Part shown: positions 57,401 to 64,000 of the stretch, one piece after another
How the letters are laid out: each line of letters starts with the position of its first letter
Numbering within the stretch: position 1 is the first letter of the stretch
Assembly (NCBI GenBank): GCA_026119855.1
Contig: JAOWBW010001319.1
Span: forward strand, 248,001 to 312,000
DNA length: 64,000 bases
Reading direction: 5' to 3'
Origin: Campanula takesimana
Lineage: Eukaryota; Streptophyta; Magnoliopsida; Asterales; Campanulaceae
Program-made: the position numbers and the translations under genes
Notes under the pieces: model-generated
The model's database searches: none
Seen by the model: only the letters and a program-made list of their open reading frames with translations
Told to the model about the DNA's origin: nothing

Positions 57401-59522
57401 ACAAGGACCTCTCTAACAGGAAAACATGATCCTTACCCTCGACAACAAACCCTTCAGGCCGGCGCATGTAGATCTCCACCTCAAACTCTAGATCCCGCAT
57501 CGCCACAATGCTCAACAAGTTGTGAATAGATAAGTGTCTAACAATCGGTGAAACAAAATCATTGTAGTCTACCCCAAACATTGGAGTACCATCTCTGAAC
57601 TTGTAGATCCACTTGTGACTGACTAACACCTTCTTTGGTGGTGATCTAACAAATTCCCATGTCTGACTTTTAATAAGAGATACCATCTCTTCTTTCACAA
57701 CGACCGACAACATAGCAAATTTATCACACGATATAACTACATTGAAAGAAATTAATTTATGCATACTTACTGTTTTCGCAATGGACAATGCATAAGTCAC
57801 CATATCCTCCAAACCATATCGAACTCTACCAAAAACAATGGTAGTCTCCACCTGCTTGTTGGTCTTCTCCTCTTGAACTGGAGCATCAATTGGAGTCGCT
57901 TCATCAGACACATCATTAACATCTAAGTCAAGTTCCACCATATCTTTTTCATCTCCGACTAACTCCACCTGTTTATATATTCGTTCTGCAGAACACTTTT
58001 TCCCACGGAGAAGTAGAGCAACATCTCTACATGTCAGAAACTTAGATGCCACCGGATTCCATGACCGGAATCCCTTCACTCCAGTAGTATACCCAACAAA
58101 GGAACATCCTTTGTCCCTTGGATCCAATTTGATGTTCACACAAGCATACAAGGGACACCAAAAAATACACAATCTTGAGTAATCTCCTAGAGAGCCTGAC
58201 CACATCTCCACTAGAGTCTTCATCCCAATACAAGAATTTAGAGAACGATTAGCCCAGTAAGCAGTCATCCTAATCGCCTCCACACAAAATTCTGTACCCA
58301 ACAATGCCTGTGATAACAAATACCAAGCCTTTTCTGTCATCCCATTCAAGCCAATGTGACCCAATGTCATGTCCCATGATTGAGTAACCTCCGCCTCAAC
58401 CATTGACCCTGTTGCAATAGACACATCACCAACAACCATAGACCCAAGAAGCTTGTACAATGTCCCCACCTTCTTTCCCTTCAATGCCACCAAGTCACCT
58501 TTAATAGCCGATAATTCGCCATTCGCAATGGACAAACTATACCCAAGGCTATCCAAGGTGCCTAGAGAAATCAGGTTCTTCTTCAATTCAGGAACATACC
58601 TGACATTCTGTAATTTCCGCACTACTCCATCAAACATCTTAACCTTAATAGTCCCAATACCAACAACCTTGCATGCAGTATTATTCCCCAACAAAACTAC
58701 TCCGCCGGCAGCCTTATAAGAACAAAACCATGCTCGGTTGGGACTAATATGGTAAGAACAACCCGAATCCAAAATCCAACTATCACGAATTTCGGTACCC
58801 GAATCATAAGCAGTAAGTGCATCACAGTCACTGTCATCACTAGTGTGTTCAAACACCACTCCAGCTTCACCCTTTGTCTTCGCGGTTGTATTCTCTTGGT
58901 TTGGATAAAACCTTCTAATGTGTCCCTTCTTCTTGCAACCATGACATATCACATTCTTATACCATTCACTTGAACCAGATTGACCCTTCCTTGACTTTCT
59001 GCCGCTTCTAGCTACTAACCCATCACCTTGAGATTCAACACTTGTTGAGGTCAAGTGCGTCTCAATGACTTCCCGTTGTAGTAGAGCGTTCTTGATCTCT
59101 TCCAAAGAGATCTCATCCTTGCCATACAACACTGTCTCTCTAAAGTGCATGTATTCCGGAGGTAGAGAACAAAGCAATTTTACCACCAATTGCTCATCAT
59201 CAATCACGACATCGACATTCTTCAAGTCCATGACCAAGCCATCAAACTCATCAAGATGTTTCTCCAAAGACTCATCTGTTTTGATTTTACACTCCTCGAG
59301 TTTCTTCAATAGTAGCAACCTGTTACTAATACTCTTAGTCATGTACAATTGCTCAAGCCTAAGCCAAAGCGCTGCCCCAGTCTTCTCACTCACAACCTCC
59401 CTCAATACCTCATCTTTGAGACTCAAGTGTAAGAGAGATAAAGCCTTCTCGTCCATATCATCAAATTGTTCATCCGTCAAGCTTGCCGGTTCCTCGCCTT
59501 CCCAAGCAAAGCCTTGACACAA
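57330..59522 (-). CDS. Element G: copia gag-protease-(deleted integrase)-(deleted RT) fusion, 730 residues
   Basis: One uninterrupted frame. Copia gag (UBN2 type, about residues 15-165) is followed by a zinc knuckle, CHGCKKKGHIRRFY, whose last Cys is Tyr; then protease with DSGCSYHIS (about residue 250); then the pre-integrase domain up to LGHIGLNGM. The zinc-binding and catalytic core of integrase is absent. The frame continues with the integrase C-terminal part (ALLGTEFCVEAIRMTAYW), linker, and RT N-terminal words (VSHKWIYKFRDG), then jumps to EIYMRRPEGFVVEG with the intervening RT segment missing. The deletions keep the frame. The N-terminus of gag is cut by the insertion of element F at 59539. 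A defective copia derivative, possibly copied in trans. Confidence 0.85.
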   Translation of the reverse strand: MCQGFAWEGEEPASLTDEQFDDMDEKALSLLHLSLKDEVLREVVSEKTGAALWLRLEQLYMTKSISNRLLLLKKLEECKIKTDESLEKHLDEFDGLVMDLKNVDVVIDDEQLVVKLLCSLPPEYMHFRETVLYGKDEISLEEIKNALLQREVIETHLTSTSVESQGDGLVARSGRKSRKGQSGSSEWYKNVICHGCKKKGHIRRFYPNQENTTAKTKGEAGVVFEHTSDDSDCDALTAYDSGTEIRDSWILDSGCSYHISPNRAWFCSYKAAGGVVLLGNNTACKVVGIGTIKVKMFDGVVRKLQNVRYVPELKKNLISLGTLDSLGYSLSIANGELSAIKGDLVALKGKKVGTLYKLLGSMVVGDVSIATGSMVEAEVTQSWDMTLGHIGLNGMTEKAWYLLSQALLGTEFCVEAIRMTAYWANRSLNSCIGMKTLVEMWSGSLGDYSRLCIFWCPLYACVNIKLDPRDKGCSFVGYTTGVKGFRSWNPVASKFLTCRDVALLLRGKKCSAERIYKQVELVGDEKDMVELDLDVNDVSDEATPIDAPVQEEKTNKQVETTIVFGRVRYGLEDMVTYALSIAKTVSMHKLISFNVVISCDKFAMLSVVVKEEMVSLIKSQTWEFVRSPPKKVLVSHKWIYKFRDGTPMFGVDYNDFVSPIVRHLSIHNLLSIVAMRDLEFEVEIYMRRPEGFVVEGKDHVFLLERSLYDLVQSTRQWYKRFDTLLLPWLC

Positions 59523-59539
59523 TTTTTACCCACCAAGAT

Positions 59540-61637
59540 TGTCGCGACCCCGGACCCCGCGGGCCCGAGACCGCGAGCTGGACGTCGACTCTAAAACCAA
59601 ACTCAGAAATACTGAAGTTAAAAATTCCATTTGATACCAAAAGGTGATGATCCAAAGTTTTACAAAATCAAGTTTGATAAAAACCAACTACAACTATCAT
59701 AAACTTCCACAAGTTTATGCCCAACAAAATATAAATGTACAAAATCCTAATGACGTCAATGTTTGGTACAAATATCCCCAAAAGGTTACACATTGATATA
59801 ATGTAAACCAACCTATACAACTTTCCCCAAAAGAACGGTTCCACACTCGACGTCCTCTTTCTCGTGATCAGCGAGACTAATCCTTAGCACCTGGGGGGGT
59901 TAAGGAAAAACAAAGATAAAAGAAAGGGGGTGAGATAAATCTCAATAAGTTACTAATGCAACTACATGACATGCTATGGTGCAATAAGCAATAACCAATA
60001 ATTATCATCACATAGCACATAGCAATTATCATATAACAGATAGCAGCGGAAATAAACACATAACAAAGGATATAGCCAAGGTTTTCCAAACCGGAACATC
60101 CAAATAAAGGATCGCTGCGCAGCTTCAATAATCAACAAATCATCATCTTCATAATAGCATGAAAGCCGAAGAGAAAACCCCGGTACCGGAACCAATAACA
60201 TAAAGTGTCACAAGGGACAAGGACCATGACACAAAGTCATGCCCGCTAGCCAGATACATTCACAAAGGAACGCTGACTTATCCTTTCCAAGGCCAATCTG
60301 GAGAAGGGGTAAAGAAGGGGGCAAAACAATGGTCAACATTATAATGGACTTGGCTTTGTCATTATAATCTTTCCCATCGCCCAAACACACACAAAATACC
60401 AGCTGGGCTTTCACGTAAATGCTAAGTAACAATAATTTAGCATGAATGAACAACTTAAGGTTTCAAAGTAGGGAACCAATCAAATTAAGTTACCACAAAG
60501 GTCAACCAATGCAAACAACACATCACGGATGAACTACATTACCAAAACGGTACTTAAATACATTTCACCTCATGTTTATTCACAAAAGAATCAAATCCAC
60601 ACAATAAAGTGTTCCACGGTGTTATCTTAAGTTAATTAGAAGGATTAGACCTAAACTAGTTAAGCCTTAAGTCTTAAACCAAGCAAAAAGGTCAAATTCC
60701 TGAAACAGGGGGCAGGCGGGCGCCTGGTATGGGGCAGGCGGACGCTTGTTTGTCCAGTAAGTTTGGTCATCAGAAAATGACATGTAGGCGGGCGCCTGGA
60801 AAGGGTCAGGCGGGCGCCTGGTCTACGGACTGGGAAGAAATCTCAGCTGGGTTTCCCAACTTTCCTTACCATTTCATACCAAAACCATAAACACTCAAAA
60901 TCAACACTCCCTACAAGATTTCTAAGGTACCCAAACATCATTCATCACTATAATGGGAATCCAAATACACCATTTACAAACCAAAACCAAGAATCAACAC
61001 CAACATTCAAGTTTCACCATTTTTACCCAAAACTCAAATAAAATTCCAAATTAATTCTAAACTCAACCAAACTTCAAATGTAACACATCAAACATCATAT
61101 AAACATGATATGAACATTTTAGCATAAAAATGGGGGAAAAGTAACTTACTTGCAAATCTCAAAGTTGACGGAATTTGAATATTTTTGATTCTACGCGATC
61201 CTAACGACGATCTAAACAATGTTCAAGTTTTAAGAAATGAGAGATAACAAGAAGAAAATGGAGAAATGAAGAGAGAAGGAGAGAAAGAAAAACTCACCAA
61301 TGGCTAGAGAGAGAGGGAGAGTTGGCTGGGAGATGGGATGAGTGAGGGAGAAGGTGAGGGAGGTAAGGGAGTAGGGGGAAATCATTTTGAAATGTTACAA
61401 CTAGACCCCTCCCCATACTAACACAATTACTTACACTCCCGACTAACAATTAAGACTCGACACTTCCACACTAGCCCAAATAACTCGAATAAAATGCTAG
61501 GCACAATTATTATAACACATAAAATGTACACATAATTATTTAAGTAAATAATAATTTAAATAAATAAATAAGCAAATAATTAAATAAAAATCATTTAATT
61601 ACTAATAAAAATAGAGCCTAGATTTCGGGTCGTGACA
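59540..61637 (-). repeat. 3' LTR of Ty3 chromovirus F (2.1 kb), inserted into copia gag
   Basis: Ends TGTCGCGACCCCGG and CGGGTCGTGACA on the plus strand. On the minus strand it follows a polypurine tract (AAGGGGGAGTGAA, 61638-61650). The target bases at its edge are AAGAT (59535-59539), inside the gag of element G; the matching copy is beyond the window. It holds the GC cassette at 60713-60821. Confidence 0.9.
60713..60821 (-). repeat. 2+2 GC-motif cassette, copy 5 (in LTR F)
   Basis: CAGGCGGGCGCCTGG at 60713, CAGGCGGACGCTTG at 60735, TAGGCGGGCGCCTGG at 60785 and CAGGCGGGCGCCTGG at 60807. Offsets are 22, 50 and 22 bp. Confidence 0.85.
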
Positions 61638-61686
61638 TTCACTCCCCCTTAAAGAAAATTCGACCCGAATTTTAACGAGACTCACC

Positions 61687-64000
61687 TTAACCAAAAAGCC
61701 ACAGAAATTTCCTCTCGATCTCATCACGAAGCTTCCACGTCGACTCCTCGATGTGATGATTCCTCCAAAGGACTCGAACCAAAGAAATACTTTTGCTCCT
61801 CAACTCTTGGACTTTAGAATCTAGAATCCGAACCGGTCGTTCCTCATAAGACATATCGGGCTCAACATCCTCCGGTATCCTCGGCAACACGTGAGACGGA
61901 TCATGAACATACTTCCGAAGCATAGAAACGTGGAACACGTTGTGCAACCGGTCCAAAGATGACGGTAACGCGAGACGATACGCTAGAAGTCCAACCTTTC
62001 CCAAAATCTCAAACGGGCCAATAAACCTTGGAGCCAATTTGCCTTTCTTCCCAAACCTACGAATACCCACCTTTGGAGACACTTTCAAGAATACCAAATC
62101 ACCGGTCTGAAAACTAAGATCTCGCCTTCGGTTGTCTGCGTAGCTCTTATGTCGACTCTGGGCTGTCTTCAATCGATCCCGGATAACTTCAACTTTCTCA
62201 ACCGAATCCCGAAGCAAATCAATACCCAAAACTTTCGCTTCATCGACCTCATCCCAACAAATAGGCGATCTACACTTTCTTCCATACAGAGCCTCATACG
62301 GTGCCATCTCGATACTAGCCTGATAACTGTTGTTGTAAGAGAATTCCACTAACGGTAGGTGCGAATCCCAAGAATCGGAAAAGTCTATCGAACACGCTCG
62401 CAACATATCCTCAAGAATCTGAATAGTCCTCTCGGATTGACCATCTGTCTGGGGATGAAAAGCTATACTGAAACGCAAATCTGTACCCAAAGCTTCCTGA
62501 AACGCCTTCCAGAATCTAGAAGTAAACCTCGGGTCTCGATCTGACACAATGCTAACCGGAACTCCATGCAATCTAACAATCTCATCAATATAAAGGGTCG
62601 CAAGCTTTTCCATCGAATATCTGATGTCAATAGGCAAGAAATGAGCACTCTTGGTCAATCTATCCACTATTACCCAAACACTGTCAAACTTCCTACGGGT
62701 ACGAGGTAGTCCCGTAACGAAATCCATAGTCACATGCTCCCATTTCCACTCGGGAATCTCTAACGGCTGAAGTAATCCCGCGGGTCTCTGATGCTCGGCT
62801 TTGACCTGCTGACACGTTAAACACCTCGATACATACTCGGCTATTTCCCTCTTCATATTAATCCACCAAAATTGTTGCTTCAAATCCTGATACATCTTCG
62901 TACTACCCGGATGAATAGTATATCTCGATTTGTGACCCTCATCAAGAACTCTCTGTTTAATTCCATCAACATCCGGAACACACAAACGACCACGGAAAGT
63001 CAAAACTCCACTCGAACTCAAAGAAAAGTCCTCGAAATTCTTTTCCTTCAATTTACCCATTATCTTCACCAACTCGGGATCTTCTTTCTGAGCTTCCTTT
63101 ATTCTCTGAATTAGGGTCGGAGACACCCTAATATTCGCAAAAATAGCCCCATGTCTCGATTCACGAGGAGACCAATCTCGAACATCCTCAAGCATTTTCC
63201 ATTCTCGAACCATCATCGAAGCCACATAAGATTTTCTACTAATCGCATCGGCTACCACATTCGCCTTTCCCGGGTGATAAGAAATCGCACAATCATAATC
63301 CTTCAATAATTCCATCCATCGACGCTGCCGGTTGTTCAATTCCTTCTTAGAGAATAGGTACTTCAAACTCTTGTGATCGGTAAAAATTTCAAACTTCGCC
63401 CCGTAAAGATAGTGCTTCCACTTGTGCAACGCAAAGACAATAGCCGCTAACTCCATATCATGAGTCGGGTAATTCTGTTCACTAGGGGTCAACTTCCTCG
63501 AAGCATAAGCAATTACTTTCCCATTCTGCATCAACACACAACCCAAACCCTCTTTAGAAGCATCACTATAAATCACTAGGCCATCGCTCCCATTAGGCAA
63601 AGTCAAGATCGGTGCGGTAGTCAACCTCTTCTTCAACTCCTCGAAACTCTTGTCACATTTCTCGGTCCACACAAACGGAACATTCTTCCGGGTCAACTGA
63701 GTCATCGGAGTGGCAATCCTCGAAAACCCCTCAATAAACCTTCTGTAATACCCGGCTAAACCAAGAAAGCTTTTAATCTCAGTCACTGACTCGGGTCTCT
63801 TCCAATCCACTATAGCCTCAATCTTTGGCGGGTCCACAGAAATCCCATCTTTCGAAATCACATGACCTAGAAATGACACCTTCTCGAGCCAAAATTCGCA
63901 TTTACTGAACTTCGCAAATAATTTCTCCCTCGCAAGAACGGATAAAACTGTCCTCAAGTGCTGCTCGTGCTCCTCTCGAGATTTCGAATAAACAAGAATG
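61687..64000 (-). CDS. Ty3 chromovirus F polyprotein: RT (end), RNase H, integrase, chromodomain; partial
   Basis: The frame is open from the window edge to the stop at 61687, more than 760 residues with no break. It enters just after the RT active-site block (ILVYSKSREEHEQHL), followed by FLGLAGYYRRFIEGFS, RNase H (FTDHKSLKYLFSKKELN), the integrase zinc finger (CLTCQQVK), the catalytic triad Asp (MDFVTGLP), Asp (VSDRDPRF), Glu (QSERTIQILEDML), the C-terminal GPFEILGKVG word and a chromodomain-like tail (VLWRNHHIEESTWK). All key residues seen are intact, so this copy may be active or very young. Tekay/Del-type chromovirus by gene order and tail. Confidence 0.95.
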   Translation of the reverse strand, partial: ILVYSKSREEHEQHLRTVLSVLAREKLFAKFSKCEFWLEKVSFLGHVISKDGISVDPPKIEAIVDWKRPESVTEIKSFLGLAGYYRRFIEGFSRIATPMTQLTRKNVPFVWTEKCDKSFEELKKRLTTAPILTLPNGSDGLVIYSDASKEGLGCVLMQNGKVIAYASRKLTPSEQNYPTHDMELAAIVFALHKWKHYLYGAKFEIFTDHKSLKYLFSKKELNNRQRRWMELLKDYDCAISYHPGKANVVADAISRKSYVASMMVREWKMLEDVRDWSPRESRHGAIFANIRVSPTLIQRIKEAQKEDPELVKIMGKLKEKNFEDFSLSSSGVLTFRGRLCVPDVDGIKQRVLDEGHKSRYTIHPGSTKMYQDLKQQFWWINMKREIAEYVSRCLTCQQVKAEHQRPAGLLQPLEIPEWKWEHVTMDFVTGLPRTRRKFDSVWVIVDRLTKSAHFLPIDIRYSMEKLATLYIDEIVRLHGVPVSIVSDRDPRFTSRFWKAFQEALGTDLRFSIAFHPQTDGQSERTIQILEDMLRACSIDFSDSWDSHLPLVEFSYNNSYQASIEMAPYEALYGRKCRSPICWDEVDEAKVLGIDLLRDSVEKVEVIRDRLKTAQSRHKSYADNRRRDLSFQTGDLVFLKVSPKVGIRRFGKKGKLAPRFIGPFEILGKVGLLAYRLALPSSLDRLHNVFHVSMLRKYVHDPSHVLPRIPEDVEPDMSYEERPVRILDSKVQELRSKSISLVRVLWRNHHIEESTWKLRDEIERKFLWLFG

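Overview
This window looks like nuclear DNA of a dicot-type flowering plant. It is AT-rich and has spliced genes with GT-AG introns. It is packed with plant transposon classes: Ty3/gypsy chromoviruses with 2-2.5 kb LTRs, Ty1/copia, hAT, Mutator-like, PIF/Harbinger, a Helitron and many Stowaway-type MITEs ending in CTCCCTCCGTCCC. The species cannot be named from the sequence.

Only two conserved host genes are recognisable. They are convergent. A four-exon gene at 7856-10814 (+) encodes a 142-residue DnaJ-type zinc-finger protein, and its first intron appears to be a GC-AG intron. A seven-exon COX10 (haem O synthase) locus lies at 21888-11990 (-). It keeps every exon but carries four frame-breaking changes, so it is either a pseudogene or contains consensus errors. 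Its introns are full of transposons, including two head-to-head relics of a DUF659-type hAT transposase. Less certain genes or gene pieces lie near 40.5 kb (-), 43.7-44.2 kb (+) and 46.2-48.2 kb (+).

Layout. 1-2733: end of a Ty3 chromovirus and its 3' LTR. 3247-7476: a 4.2 kb hAT element with perfect 8-bp target duplications, carrying a Stowaway MITE and a second hAT MITE inside it. 7.8-22 kb: the two host genes. 22-24 kb: nested MITEs. 24258-37116: a three-level nest. A non-autonomous LTR element (B) was hit by a Tekay-like Ty3 element (C), and one LTR of C was hit by a foldback Mutator-like element (D). All target duplications agree. 37971-39301: a solo LTR. 40-49 kb: sparse and mostly unassigned. 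49-56 kb: hAT, Stowaway, Mutator-like and Helitron elements. 56313-64000: a copia element with in-frame deletions, split by another Ty3 chromovirus (F) whose reading frame is intact and runs off the window.

The most unusual signal is a '2+2' cassette of four GC-rich, near-palindromic motifs with nearly fixed spacing (about 22, 50 and 22 bp). It occurs in five unrelated LTR elements (953, 35712, 38258, 56729 and 60713). Each element uses its own motif sequence but the same geometry. A second structural signal is an array of about 13 short hairpins in the leader of element C, whose stems change in a compensatory way.
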